DNA of 34,192 nucleotides from Bacteroidaceae bacterium (GTDB lineage Bacteria > Bacteroidota > Bacteroidia > Bacteroidales > Barnesiellaceae_A): NCBI GenBank assembly GCA_017935645.1, contig JAGBHF010000033.1, positions 1 through 34,192 of the forward strand, given 5' to 3'. A model generated the notes under the pieces. That model ran no database searches. It worked only from the letters and a program-made list of their open reading frames with translations, and was not told the origin of the DNA. Made by a program: the position numbers and the translations under genes. Within the stretch, counting starts at the first letter, position 1. Each line of letters opens with the position of its first letter. Of this stretch, positions 8,437 through 17,242 are shown in pieces.

Positions 8437-9108
8437 ATGAGTATGGCAACCGAAAAATATATCATAGTAGTGGCCGGTGGTCGTGGTACGCGCATGGGTG
8501 GTGATGTACCCAAGCAATTCTTGCCGTTGGCCGGAAAAACAGTGTTGATGCACACGCTCGACCGCATGGCCTGTGCCGAGCCCGAGGCAAAGCTTATCTT
8601 GGCATTGCCTCATGACCAACAAGATGAGTGGAAGCGATTGTGTCAGGAGTATAAATATACCCGCTGTCACACTGTCGTCGACGGTGGCGAAACACGTTTT
8701 CACACCGTTACCAATGCCTTGGCTCTTGTTCCCGAGGGCGCGTTGGTAGCTATCCACGATGGTGTGCGTCCGTTGGTTTCGGTCGATGTTGTGCGCATAG
8801 CATTTATGACAGCCATGAGCCAAGGTGCCGCTATCCCTGTCTTGCCCGTAGTAGAGAGCTTGCGTCGTGTCGAGGGCGATACCTCATGCGCTGTTGAGCG
8901 TAGCGCATATCGAGCTGTGCAAACTCCACAAGTTTTCGACTCGACACGCCTTAAAGCCGCCTATTCGGTGACATATCGCGCAGAGTTTACCGACGATGCA
9001 TCGGTATATGAAGCTGCCGGATATCGAGTAACTTTGATAGATGGCAACCGTGAGAATATCAAGATAACCATACCGCAAGATATAGCCCTTGCCGAAATCA
9101 TCCTATAG
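8437..9108 (+). CDS. ispD: 2-C-methyl-D-erythritol 4-phosphate cytidylyltransferase
   Basis: IspD (223 residues) joins MEP to CTP to give CDP-ME, the third step of the non-mevalonate isoprenoid pathway, in the cytoplasm. The nucleotide-binding start is clear: AGGRGTRMGGDVPKQFLPL, with the glycine loop, the catalytic Arg and the Lys of the PKQF motif. Further family marks are VDGGETRFHTV, HDGVRPLV, the RTPQ-like VQTPQVF, and FTDDASVYEAAG. The frame opens at a TTG (8419) inside the -7 box, so translation must start later; ATG 8437 is used and ATG 8443 is possible. It is followed after 11 bases by recG and is probably co-transcribed with it. Confidence 0.95.
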   Translation: MSMATEKYIIVVAGGRGTRMGGDVPKQFLPLAGKTVLMHTLDRMACAEPEAKLILALPHDQQDEWKRLCQEYKYTRCHTVVDGGETRFHTVTNALALVPEGALVAIHDGVRPLVSVDVVRIAFMTAMSQGAAIPVLPVVESLRRVEGDTSCAVERSAYRAVQTPQVFDSTRLKAAYSVTYRAEFTDDASVYEAAGYRVTLIDGNRENIKITIPQDIALAEIIL

Positions 9109-9119
9109 CAGCAATAGTC

Positions 9120-11216
9120 ATGCCCGAGTTGAGCGACCTCGACATAAAGTATCTGCCCGGAGTGGGACCTAAGCGAGCCGAATTGTTGGCGCGCGAGTTG
9201 GGTATTCGCTCTTATCGCGACTTGTTGTACTATTTCCCCTATAAGTATATCGACCGTAGCAAGACCTACCGCATCAGCGAGATTAATGGCTCGATGCCCT
9301 ACATACAATTGCGAGGGCGCATTATCTCGTATACTACGCAAGGCGAAGGTGCTCGACGCAGGCTTATAGCCACCTTTAGCGATGGTACAGGTACTATTGA
9401 CTTGGTGTGGTTTAAGGGAATACGCTATGTTACCGAGCGCTACAAGACGGGTGTCGATTATACTCTCTTTGGCAAGCCCACGTTATTTAACGGTCGTTAC
9501 AATATTGCACATCCCGAGATAGACCTTGTCGATGATATTATAGACAAGAACATAGGTCTGCAAGGCTATTACACCACCACCGAGCGCATGAAGAGTGCTT
9601 TTGTCAACTCCAAGACACTGCATAAGATGATATACTCGTTGTGGAATTCGATACATGGCCCACTTGAAGAGACTCTCACGCCCGAGGTGATAGAGCGTGC
9701 GCGACTCATGGGTATAAACGAAGCGCTGTGCTATATACACTTTCCGCGCACGATCGACGATATGCGTCGGGCGCAATTCCGCTTAAAGTTTGAGGAGCTT
9801 TTCTATCTGCAACTGCACATATTACGTTATGCCCGCATGCGCACCCGCAATATCGGCGGTTTTCGCTTTGCTCGCATAGGAGAATATTTCAACCGTTTCT
9901 ATAGTGAAATATTACCATTCTCACTTACCGACGACCAGAAACAGGTATTGCGCGATATACGTGCCGATGTAGGCAGTGGGCGTCAAATGAATCGATTGCT
10001 ACAAGGCGATGTAGGTAGCGGAAAGACCATAGTGGCCCTTATGACTGCTCTGATGGCTATCGATAATGGCTACCAAGCCTGTATCATGGCCCCTACCGAA
10101 ATATTGGCTGCACAACACTATGAGAGTATCTCGGAGATGCTCATGCCGTTGGGGTTGAGGGTGGAACTGCTCACCGGCTCACGTCGTAAGCGCGAGCGCG
10201 AACCCATCTTGGCCGGCTTGGCCTCGGGCGATGTGCGCATATTGATAGGTACGCATGCACTCCTTGAAGAGGGTGTAGTGTTCAACAACTTAGGCATGGT
10301 TGTTATTGACGAACAGCACCGTTTTGGTGTCGCTCAACGAGCCAAATTGTGGAGCAAAAATACCATTCCGCCTCATGTGTTGGTGATGACAGCCACCCCC
10401 ATACCGCGTACCCTTGCCATGACTGTGTATGGCGACCTCGATGTGTCGGTTATCAAGCAGTTACCCCCCGGTCGCAAGCCTATCCAGACACTGTTGCAGT
10501 ATGACAACAAGCGTGCACAACTCAATGCCTCATTGCGTCGACAGTTGCAAATGGGACGCCAAGTGTACATTGTATATCCTCTTATCGAGGAGAGTGAAAA
10601 GAGTGATATGAAGAGCCTGTTGGAGGGCTTTGAAACGGTTAAAAAGACCTTCCCTGAGTATACGGTGAGCATGGTACACGGAAAGATGAAACCTGTAGAA
10701 AAGGAGGAACAGATGCAACGCTTTGTGCGCAACGAGGCGCAAATTATGGTGGCTACAACCGTAATAGAGGTGGGTGTGAATGTTCCTAATGCTACCGTTA
10801 TGGTTATTGAGAATGCCGAGCGTTTCGGATTGGCGCAACTACACCAATTGCGTGGACGAGTAGGACGCGGAGGTGAGCAGTCGTATTGTATCTTGATGTC
10901 GCGTTACGACCTAGCACAAGACACCCGTAAGCGGCTTGAAATCATGGCTGAGACCAACGACGGATTTATAATAGCCGAGGCCGACATGCGACTGCGTGGT
11001 CCCGGCGATATGGAGGGTACACAACAGAGTGGCATAGCATTCGAATTGCATATAGCCAATCTTGCACAAGACGGACAAATATTACAATTGGCTCGTGATG
11101 TGGCACAAGAGGTTCTTGAGAAAGACGAACTCTTGGAGCTACCTCGCAACTACACCTTGCGAAAAGAATTAAATCGCAATTATGGCAAGAAGGTGAATTG
11201 GGGGCAGATTAGTTGA
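9120..11216 (+). CDS. recG: ATP-dependent DNA helicase RecG
   Basis: A 698-residue superfamily 2 helicase that drives back stalled replication forks and moves Holliday junctions. An N-terminal wedge/OB region (about 60-160) follows a helix-hairpin start (YLPGVGPKRAELL). The motor has Walker A GDVGSGKT (296-303), motif Ia APTEILA, the DEQH box (397-400), motif III MTATPIPRT, and the second RecA fold with VATTVIEVGVNVPNA and QLRGRVGRG. The end carries the TRG-type wedge region (EADMRLRGPGDMEGTQQSG). Length and order are those of the family. It starts 11 bases after ispD. Confidence 0.97.
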   Translation: MPELSDLDIKYLPGVGPKRAELLARELGIRSYRDLLYYFPYKYIDRSKTYRISEINGSMPYIQLRGRIISYTTQGEGARRRLIATFSDGTGTIDLVWFKGIRYVTERYKTGVDYTLFGKPTLFNGRYNIAHPEIDLVDDIIDKNIGLQGYYTTTERMKSAFVNSKTLHKMIYSLWNSIHGPLEETLTPEVIERARLMGINEALCYIHFPRTIDDMRRAQFRLKFEELFYLQLHILRYARMRTRNIGGFRFARIGEYFNRFYSEILPFSLTDDQKQVLRDIRADVGSGRQMNRLLQGDVGSGKTIVALMTALMAIDNGYQACIMAPTEILAAQHYESISEMLMPLGLRVELLTGSRRKREREPILAGLASGDVRILIGTHALLEEGVVFNNLGMVVIDEQHRFGVAQRAKLWSKNTIPPHVLVMTATPIPRTLAMTVYGDLDVSVIKQLPPGRKPIQTLLQYDNKRAQLNASLRRQLQMGRQVYIVYPLIEESEKSDMKSLLEGFETVKKTFPEYTVSMVHGKMKPVEKEEQMQRFVRNEAQIMVATTVIEVGVNVPNATVMVIENAERFGLAQLHQLRGRVGRGGEQSYCILMSRYDLAQDTRKRLEIMAETNDGFIIAEADMRLRGPGDMEGTQQSGIAFELHIANLAQDGQILQLARDVAQEVLEKDELLELPRNYTLRKELNRNYGKKVNWGQIS

Positions 11217-11369
11217 TACTCTTGCGATTAGCATCTTTCTGATTGCAATACAAGGATTGCTTGGTCGTAATATCTTGTGTGAATGTTAATAATATATAAA
11301 AACCGCGCTATCCATAAAATTAGTGCAAAAATATTATTAATCAGTGTTTTAATTCTTATTAAAGATATA

Positions 11370-11377
11370 TATCTTTG
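11370..11377 (+). promoter_or_regulatory. Promoter -7 box of the M23 peptidase gene
   Basis: TATCTTTG followed by CAC is a perfect TAnnTTTG box, 90 bases before the ATG. The -33 region is T-rich (GTTTT at 11346-11350) and weak. Together with the change in spacing this suggests a unit separate from recG. The leader is AT-rich, with no other clear signal. Confidence 0.55.
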
Positions 11378-11467
11378 CACTCGGAGAAATATTGCTTATA
11401 GTAATATCTCTTGAGATAGTGACTTATGCTGTCGATTTAATGCCTTGAGAAATCGTATAATGCACCT

Positions 11468-12421
11468 ATGAACGTATTGAAGAACATTTTTGTATCGGTT
11501 GCCTTGGGTATGATAATGTGTGTGGGCGCTAATGTCCATGCGCAGGATATTGCCGATGTGCACATGCAACACCACCAACAGATCCTTCAAGGACAGTCGG
11601 CCGTGTATGAAGAGATAAATCTTCTCGATACGGTAGCGATGAAAGAGTTGCTCATTACCGAGCCTTGGATAAGCGAGGCGGCACTACTCTATGGTGAGAG
11701 TTGGAGTAGCGATCGCGTGAATCCATACGAAGCCAAGAAGATGGAGTTGCCCGATTCTATGGTGATTGATTTGTCTAATTATTGCATCCCCCACAACGGA
11801 TATATTACCTCCAATTATGGCTGGCGTCGTCGTCGCATGCACCGCGGTATAGACCTCAAGGTGCTCACCGGCGATACCATTCGTGCCGCCTTCGATGGCA
11901 AGGTGCGTCTTACCAAGTACGAGCGTCGTGGATATGGTTATTATGTGATTATTCGCCACAATAACGGCTTGGAAACAATATACGGACACTTGTCGAAATT
12001 CCTTGTGAAACCCGATCAAGAGGTGAAAGCCGGCGAGCCCATTGCATTGGGTGGCAATACCGGCCGTTCTACCGGTTCGCACTTGCACTTCGAGACCCGA
12101 TATTTGGGTATGGATATCAATCCCAACGCCATCTTTGACTTCCACAACAAGACTATACGCAAGAATGAGTTGATTTTCAGTCCTAAGTTATTGGCATCCA
12201 ATGGCCCATCGGCAATCCATGTCGAGGGTACGAAGTATGGACGATATGGAGGCAAGAGTTCGGGAACGAGTGGAGGCTCGGCAACCTATCGTGTGCGCAA
12301 GGGCGATACATTGTCGCGCATAGCACAGCGCAACGGTACTACAGTCAACACCATTTGCCGATTGAATGGTATCAAGAAGACCTCTATTCTCCGCCCCGGT
12401 CAGGTATTGAAATTGCGATAA
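11468..12421 (+). CDS. Exported M23 peptidoglycan peptidase with LysM domain
   Basis: A 317-residue protein with a signal peptide (1-25, ending VHAQ), a linker (26-105), an M23/LytM domain (about 108-225) and a C-terminal LysM (about 273-317, TYRVRKGDTLSRIAQ to RPGQVLKLR). The zinc ligands are present: His125 and Asp129 in MHRGIDL, and His207 in the HLHFE motif, with catalytic His174 (YGHLS) and His205. It therefore looks active as a D,D-endopeptidase cutting peptide crosslinks in the periplasm, held on the wall by LysM. A Gly/Ser linker separates the two domains. Confidence 0.92.
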   Translation: MNVLKNIFVSVALGMIMCVGANVHAQDIADVHMQHHQQILQGQSAVYEEINLLDTVAMKELLITEPWISEAALLYGESWSSDRVNPYEAKKMELPDSMVIDLSNYCIPHNGYITSNYGWRRRRMHRGIDLKVLTGDTIRAAFDGKVRLTKYERRGYGYYVIIRHNNGLETIYGHLSKFLVKPDQEVKAGEPIALGGNTGRSTGSHLHFETRYLGMDINPNAIFDFHNKTIRKNELIFSPKLLASNGPSAIHVEGTKYGRYGGKSSGTSGGSATYRVRKGDTLSRIAQRNGTTVNTICRLNGIKKTSILRPGQVLKLR

Positions 12422-12441
12422 ATAATTATTGACATAAAACA

Positions 12442-12473
12442 AGCAGTGCACATCCCGACGGGTGTGCACTGCT
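12442..12473 (+). terminator. Hairpin between convergent genes
   Basis: AGCAGTGCAC pairs exactly with GTGCACTGCT, with further inner pairs and a four-base loop. No T tract follows, so termination is probable but not certain. It sits between the M23 gene and the converging transglutaminase-like gene. Confidence 0.6.
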
Positions 12474-12544
12474 CGTAATATACCACCTCAAGTAAAGCGC
12501 GGTAATGGCGATGGTGTGCCGGTTAAGGGTGTCATGCAGGGTTG

Positions 12545-13789
12545 TTACTCCTCATAAGGCGATTGCCAGAATAACTGCTCGTCGCATATACGGGTGTAAT
12601 ACCAATTAATCGAACTCGACTCGGTGTTAATCTTATCGTATGGCATTAGCGCAATGTAGCGATAAGTCTGCCCCTCGATAGGGGTCTCGGCATTGAATCG
12701 TGATTCGTCCATGCATACCAAGTAGTAGAGATTTTTAGCCATATAATGGTCTATGTAGTACTCTTTGGTTTGTGTTGACTTATGATTCCAATTAGCATAG
12801 TCGTTTATCTGCAATGGCTTGTCGTTGCGGATACGTTCGCGCACCTCGGCAATTGAGAGCATTGTGCCATTCTCGTCCATGACAAAGAGGTCGAACGTAG
12901 GATCAACCCACAACCATTTGTTGAGCGTATTGCTATATACTGTGGTAATGACATGGCAATCGCTTACAAGGTTCTTTGGCATACAAGTCACAAATCGAGC
13001 CTTGAATCCCATTGCAAGATATACCTCCGTGAGCATTTGTGCCATCATACGGCAATTGACGCCGCGATTTTCCTTTTTGCATAACTCAATTATTGCAGCG
13101 GTGTTCTTTATTTCGGGATTATATGAGTTGCCATCGTGCGGCACTGCCTCGTGAATCCAATGTAATAGGTTCTTAATCTTTGAAATCTCATCGCCTGCAC
13201 CGGCCACGCTGTCTAATTTAAATTGCTCGCGTAGTTGTACCAAGTCGGCATTATTGGGTGCCATATAACGGAATCTTATACCCTCAGGATGTAGCCCTGA
13301 ATAGTAGGGCTGTGCATCTTTCAATATCTGCTTATAATCGCCCCACTCCTGTAAACGTTCCATACACTTGATAAAACGTGATTCTTGACGTAATGAATTG
13401 AGGTCGCTGTCGGTGTTGATATTATATAAATATATCTCCTCTCGGCCAATTACACGGTCGGTGTAATATTCGAAAGTGCTTAATGCACCATTTATGTCGC
13501 CCGATAGTGCCCGATAGCACGCCAAATTGTAGTAAAAATTACCACCCAAATCAGTGTCCTGCAAGAGCTCTTGACGCACAGAGTCGGGTTGCTCCATTAT
13601 GATTTTTCGGTATTGCTCCTGATTGGCGACAAGTAGCTTCCAATTTTGTTTTTCATAGAGTTCGTCGGCCTCTTTGTCGAGGCTGTCGAGTTGTTGTTGC
13701 CAAACAGGTGTTTGTGCCCACGTGGTAATTGTTGTCATCACGAGGGTGAGCAGAATAGCCATTTTCAAATTTGCAAAATTTCTTTTCAT
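12545..13789 (-). CDS. Exported transglutaminase-like protein
   Basis: A 414-residue protein with a signal peptide (to about residue 25, TTWAQ). The first half is helical and TPR-like (YNLACYRALSGDINGALSTFEYY, about 70-110). The second half is a transglutaminase-core fold: Cys246 in RGVNCRMM, His279 in SDCHVITTVY and Asp296 in WLWVDPTFD give the papain-like triad in family order. Such domains act as peptidases or acyl transferases in the periplasm; no substrate can be named. The frame extends five codons upstream, but ATG 13789 was chosen because it begins a standard signal peptide. A minus-strand promoter is likely near 13903-13934 (TTTG, 20 bases, TTaaTTTG). Confidence 0.8.
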   Translation of the reverse strand: MKRNFANLKMAILLTLVMTTITTWAQTPVWQQQLDSLDKEADELYEKQNWKLLVANQEQYRKIIMEQPDSVRQELLQDTDLGGNFYYNLACYRALSGDINGALSTFEYYTDRVIGREEIYLYNINTDSDLNSLRQESRFIKCMERLQEWGDYKQILKDAQPYYSGLHPEGIRFRYMAPNNADLVQLREQFKLDSVAGAGDEISKIKNLLHWIHEAVPHDGNSYNPEIKNTAAIIELCKKENRGVNCRMMAQMLTEVYLAMGFKARFVTCMPKNLVSDCHVITTVYSNTLNKWLWVDPTFDLFVMDENGTMLSIAEVRERIRNDKPLQINDYANWNHKSTQTKEYYIDHYMAKNLYYLVCMDESRFNAETPIEGQTYRYIALMPYDKINTESSSINWYYTRICDEQLFWQSPYEE

Positions 13790-13967
13790 GTTTTCAACCT
13801 CCATCTTTTTGTAGCAATATAGTTAAGGGTAGTTTTATGAGTTCAATATAACACCGACAAGTAGTTAGAAAATCATTAAAAACTACCGCTAATATGAATT
13901 AGTTTTTGCAAATTAAAGCAAACTTTTTGTATGTTGCAAATGATAAACTATGTTGGCGAACATAGAC

Positions 13968-14591
13968 CTACGCCTTTATTTCATTAATTACTCGCTGTAG
14001 GGTGTCGAGGAATTTGGCTGCGTGTGCGCCGTCCATTTGGGTATGGTGGAATTGAAACGATACATACAATGTTGTCTTAAACAGTGTGCGCTTGTACTTA
14101 CCCCATATCATAAACGGATTGTTGAATATACCACTATACATGCCCACAGCACCATCTATTTCGTACTGTGCCAATGCTGAAGTGCCGATAACCATATTGT
14201 CGGCAGAAAGGTCGTGATCGGAGCAAGTCTCTGCCACTTGTTTTGTAAGGCGCAAGTATTCGTTGTTGAATAGCTCCAAATCCTCGTTATAAGGTAGGTC
14301 GCACGAACTTACTTCGCCTGCTTTGTTGGCAACAATGGTGTTTACAGCAATGGTGTCGTATTGCATCAATTTGTCGCCCACGGGCAACATGTAGAACTCC
14401 TTGATTTGCGTTGCAGCACGACCAATGCAGTAGCACATCAGCATATTGAATTTTAACCCGCGCTTATGGCTAATTCTCAGCAGGCGCTGCACATTAAGAG
14501 TCTTGAAAAATGTTACCATGGGCATCGGTGACTGCATCCACATGTCGAATGCATAGGCGCGAGTCGTCTCTTGGGGATTTATCTCTCTCAT
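13968..14591 (-). CDS. CatA-family acetyltransferase (chloramphenicol acetyltransferase-like)
   Basis: A 207-residue cytoplasmic protein of the trimeric CAT family. The catalytic motif is intact: HHTQMDGAHAAKFLDTL near the C-terminus fits HHxxxDG. Other family marks are the start MREINPQETTRAYAFDMW and SFQFHH. Such proteins are common on Bacteroidales chromosomes and need not give chloramphenicol resistance. The frame reaches upstream to 14651, but a consensus promoter (14621-14652) lies inside that extension, so ATG 14591 is the true start. The acetyl acceptor is unknown. Confidence 0.85.
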   Translation of the reverse strand: MREINPQETTRAYAFDMWMQSPMPMVTFFKTLNVQRLLRISHKRGLKFNMLMCYCIGRAATQIKEFYMLPVGDKLMQYDTIAVNTIVANKAGEVSSCDLPYNEDLELFNNEYLRLTKQVAETCSDHDLSADNMVIGTSALAQYEIDGAVGMYSGIFNNPFMIWGKYKRTLFKTTLYVSFQFHHTQMDGAHAAKFLDTLQRVINEIKA

Positions 14592-14620
14592 AGTGATGGG
14601 GTTATTAGACAAAAGGGTCG

Positions 14621-14652
14621 CAAAGGTAGTAAATTTTTGCAATATCCTCAAA
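14621..14652 (-). promoter_or_regulatory. Promoter of the CatA-like gene
   Basis: On the minus strand, TTTG (14652-14649), 20 bases, then TAccTTTG (14628-14621): a perfect Bacteroidota promoter, 29 bases ahead of the ATG at 14591. It decides the start codon of that gene. Confidence 0.75.
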
Positions 14653-14690
14653 AGCCCGGGGTGTTTGCGTGGGGACTATAATAGCTACTG

Positions 14691-14834
14691 CTATTTCTTT
14701 TCGCTCTTTTCGGCGGCAAGGCGAGCTTGATACTCTTTCATCTTTTTTTGCCATGCTTTGCGTTTGGCTTGGGCTTGCGCTGCCTTGCGAGCCTCATATT
14801 CGGCATATTGTTTTTCCAAGAAATTGTCGGCCAT
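14691..14834 (-). CDS. Small basic helical protein
   Basis: A 47-residue protein, MADNFLEKQYAEYEARKAAQ followed by Lys-rich and Ala-rich repeats, predicted as one long charged helix or coiled coil. The frame extends upstream to 14918 inside the yqgE coding region; ATG 14834 is preferred because it lies 28 bases after the yqgE stop and begins with the MADN(F/Y)LEK start that I recall from small Bacteroidales proteins. It follows pdxB and yqgE in the same direction. Function unknown. The biased composition makes it possible, but less likely, that it is not translated. Confidence 0.6.
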   Translation of the reverse strand: MADNFLEKQYAEYEARKAAQAQAKRKAWQKKMKEYQARLAAEKSEKK

Positions 14835-14862
14835 AGTAGTGGAGTTGGTGTAGGTGATACAA

Positions 14863-15462
14863 TCAGTTGAGATGGGGCTCGTTGGGGCATAGAAGCCATG
14901 CGCGAAATTCTTCGCCAAGTGAGGCTACTATCTCTTGCCAATAGGTGTTGTCATGAGCCATCATAGCCGCCTCGGTATTGTCGAGGTTCGTTACAGCCCA
15001 AGTTTTTTCTTCAATTTCCTTTTTGAGTTGTCCGGTAGTCCATCCGCAATATCCGGCAAAGAATTTGATGCAACGTTCGTCGTACTCGTCGCTGTTGAGG
15101 TATTCGACAACATCGGCAAAATTTCCACCAATATACAGTCCGTTTTCTAAGGGTATAGCCTCTCGGAATCGATTGCCCAATGTGTGAATGTATAACAATC
15201 GACCATGCTCTACTGGCCCGCCAACGTGTAGAGGTATGTGTGTAGGACACGAAGCGTTGCGCAGTACACTGTTGAGGGATATGTTGCTACGGCGATTGAG
15301 TACCAATCCTACTGTGCCTTCACTATCGTTGTGGTCGACCAACAGAATGACTGCCCGACGAAAGTGTGCCTCGGTAAGAAAAGGCTCGACAACCAACAAA
15401 TCGCCCGATTGGGGGTCGCGCTGAGGTTGTTTTATATCGAATATGTCGTTTATGGGCTTCAC
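14863..15462 (-). CDS. yqgE: YqgE/AlgH family protein (DUF179)
   Basis: A 199-residue cytoplasmic protein of the YqgE/AlgH family. It has the family core GDLLVVEPFLTEAHFRRAV, VGLVLNRRSN, LHVGGPVEHGRLLYIH, the YIGGNF and FAGYCGWTTGQLKKEI blocks, and normal length. The biochemical role of the family is not settled; AlgH was first described as a regulator of alginate genes. It starts 32 bases after pdxB ends and is probably co-transcribed with it. Confidence 0.92.
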   Translation of the reverse strand: MKPINDIFDIKQPQRDPQSGDLLVVEPFLTEAHFRRAVILLVDHNDSEGTVGLVLNRRSNISLNSVLRNASCPTHIPLHVGGPVEHGRLLYIHTLGNRFREAIPLENGLYIGGNFADVVEYLNSDEYDERCIKFFAGYCGWTTGQLKKEIEEKTWAVTNLDNTEAAMMAHDNTYWQEIVASLGEEFRAWLLCPNEPHLN

Positions 15463-15494
15463 GAAGGGTATCCGATGCCGGTGTAGACGGTTAA

Positions 15495-16610
15495 TTATAT
15501 TTTAAATCCGAGTTCGCGCAGTACGGTAGCATTATTATCCTTGACACCTGTAACGGTGTAGGCCAAGAATTCACGACGAATGCCGTATGAGTTGCGTAGT
15601 TTCTCAAAGTCGTAGGGCTGGCGCTTGAGGTTGCGAGTCTCAAACAACGGATTGTAGCTCGATAGTACGGCTGTGGCAATGGGGTCGCTATTGCGAGCCA
15701 ATGCGAGTGTACTTACAGGGGGGGTAGGGGGTACAAGCTCCGAGGTGTCGATGGTTACGCCCAACTCCTTGGCTACAGCCTCGACAATCATGCGAGTGGC
15801 ATTGGCCTTACCGTCGGAAGAGTAGCCGGCTGTGTGAGGTGTGGCAATAAACGATGCAAACATCAGTGCGGTATTCAAGCGTGGCTCACCTTCCCAACAG
15901 TCCATTACAGCATCGCCTACCTTCTCGGTGTTGAGGGCGCGAATGAGTGCGTAGTTGTCAACAATAGCTCCACGAGCCGAGTTGATGATAAGCGGACTGC
16001 GTTGTAACGAGTTGAAGAATGCTGCAGAGGCCAAGTGGCAGGTGGCATATTCGCCCTGCATGATGAGGGGTGTGTGAAATGTTATAATGTCTGATTGTGC
16101 CGCTATCTCTTCAAGCGAAACAAACTTTTCGTCGCCTTCTACAGCCGCACGAGGAGGGTCATTCAGCAATATCTTCATGCCCAATGCACGGCAATACTTC
16201 TCTACGATACTGCCCACATGACCTACGCCCACAATACCTATTGTCATCTCGGCAAGGTTGCGATTCTTTGAACGTGCCCACAAGATAATCGATGCAAGTA
16301 CATATTGCGCTACCGAGCCGGCATTGCAGCCGGGAGCATTTTGCCAGCGGATGCCATTCTCTTGGCAGTATTGAGTGTCGATGTGGTCATATCCAATCGT
16401 AGCTGTGCCCACAAACTTGCAACGAGAGCCATTGAGCAAACGCTTATCGATACGTGTGCGAGTGCGCACCAACAGGATGTCGGCGTCGCGTACAACTGTA
16501 TTGGTTATTTCGTGGGGTTCATAGTAGCTTATTTGTGCATAGGGTTCGAGCAATCCCTTTAAAAAAGGTATTTTGCTGTCGGCTACTATATGGACTTTTT
16601 GTGAGCTCAT
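15495..16610 (-). CDS. pdxB: 4-phosphoerythronate dehydrogenase
   Basis: PdxB (371 residues) oxidises 4-phospho-D-erythronate, the second step of the DXP-dependent route to pyridoxal 5'-phosphate. It is a D-isomer-specific 2-hydroxyacid dehydrogenase. Visible marks are the start VHIVADSKIPFLKGLLEPYA, TATIGYDHID, the NAD loop VGVGHVGSIV, NSARGAIVD with the catalytic Arg, and the catalytic His in TPHTAGYSSDGK. The C-terminal PdxB dimerisation region (about 285-371) ends in FEKLRNSYGIRREF, which sets it apart from SerA. It is the first gene of the pdxB-yqgE-small ORF run; a -7 box TATTTTTG lies at 16646-16639. Confidence 0.94.
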   Translation of the reverse strand: MSSQKVHIVADSKIPFLKGLLEPYAQISYYEPHEITNTVVRDADILLVRTRTRIDKRLLNGSRCKFVGTATIGYDHIDTQYCQENGIRWQNAPGCNAGSVAQYVLASIILWARSKNRNLAEMTIGIVGVGHVGSIVEKYCRALGMKILLNDPPRAAVEGDEKFVSLEEIAAQSDIITFHTPLIMQGEYATCHLASAAFFNSLQRSPLIINSARGAIVDNYALIRALNTEKVGDAVMDCWEGEPRLNTALMFASFIATPHTAGYSSDGKANATRMIVEAVAKELGVTIDTSELVPPTPPVSTLALARNSDPIATAVLSSYNPLFETRNLKRQPYDFEKLRNSYGIRREFLAYTVTGVKDNNATVLRELGFKI

Positions 16611-16763
16611 ATTAGATTGTATTAATTGAAAACCTCTGCAAAAATATATTTTTTCTTTGAATAAACCTTTTGTCGATGCAATAATCTTATTGATAAAATT
16701 CGCTGTTGCAAGTATGAATTTTCCAAATTTCTCATAATGAGCAATTGCCGAAATTTGTTAAAC

Positions 16764-16797
16764 ATCGTAAACTGTAAAATATCGTAGGCTGTGAAAC
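16764..16797 (+). repeat. Tandem 17-base repeat before the DUF1573 operon
   Basis: ATCGTAAACTGTAAAAT (16764-16780) is followed directly by ATCGTAGGCTGTGAAAC (16781-16797), about 13 of 17 bases alike. It ends 21 bases before the -7 box and so covers the -33 region and above, a place suited to an activator or repressor pair. Confidence 0.45.
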
Positions 16798-16818
16798 GTG
16801 TTATAAGAAAATAAATTG

Positions 16819-16826
16819 TAAATTTG
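16819..16826 (+). promoter_or_regulatory. Promoter -7 box of the DUF1573 operon
   Basis: TAaaTTTG followed by CAT, 17 bases before the ATG at 16844. No good TTTG is found at -33, and the tandem repeat at 16764-16797 covers that place. Confidence 0.6.
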
Positions 16827-16843
16827 CATAAAACTATGATTAT

Positions 16844-17233
16844 ATGAAACGCGTATTGTTACAAATTGTTCTCGTAATGGCAATGCTCACACCGGCAATG
16901 GCGTATGGGCAGAGTGCCAAGATTAAGTTTGACGATACCATGCATGACTTTGAGGCAGTACTCGAGGAGGGTGGCCCCGTTGCGCATGACTTTGTTTTTA
17001 CCAACGTTGGCGATGCCGCGTTGATTATTATAGAAGTAAATACCAACTGTGGATGCACTGTTGCCGACTTCCCGCAAGCGCCTGTTGCTCCCGGTAAACA
17101 AGGGGTGATATCTATTACCTTCGACCCGAAGGGTAATCCCGGCGAATTTGCCAAGGAGATTGTGGTGAAGACCAATGCCAAGAAGAAAAAGAGTCGCCTT
17201 CGCATCAAGGGTATGGTTATTCCTCAACAATAA
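16844..17233 (+). CDS. Exported single-domain DUF1573 protein
   Basis: A 129-residue protein with a signal peptide (1-23, AMAYGQ) and one DUF1573 immunoglobulin-like beta-sandwich. The family marks are IKFDDTMHDFEAVLEEGGPVAHDFVF, the NTNCGCTVADFPQAPVAPGKQGVI core and ITFDPKGNPGEFAKEI. The CGC pair within the core is typical. The function of the family is unknown; an exported structural or binding role is likely. The next gene, 9 bases on, is a larger DUF1573 protein, which suggests duplication. Confidence 0.88.
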   Translation: MKRVLLQIVLVMAMLTPAMAYGQSAKIKFDDTMHDFEAVLEEGGPVAHDFVFTNVGDAALIIIEVNTNCGCTVADFPQAPVAPGKQGVISITFDPKGNPGEFAKEIVVKTNAKKKKSRLRIKGMVIPQQ

Positions 17234-17242
17234 ATTAGCGAT

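Noticed and set aside
13968-14651. CatA-like gene as a chloramphenicol resistance determinant
   Set aside because: The catalytic motif is present, but such proteins are common chromosomal genes in Bacteroidales. No mobile element flanks it, so resistance is not supported.
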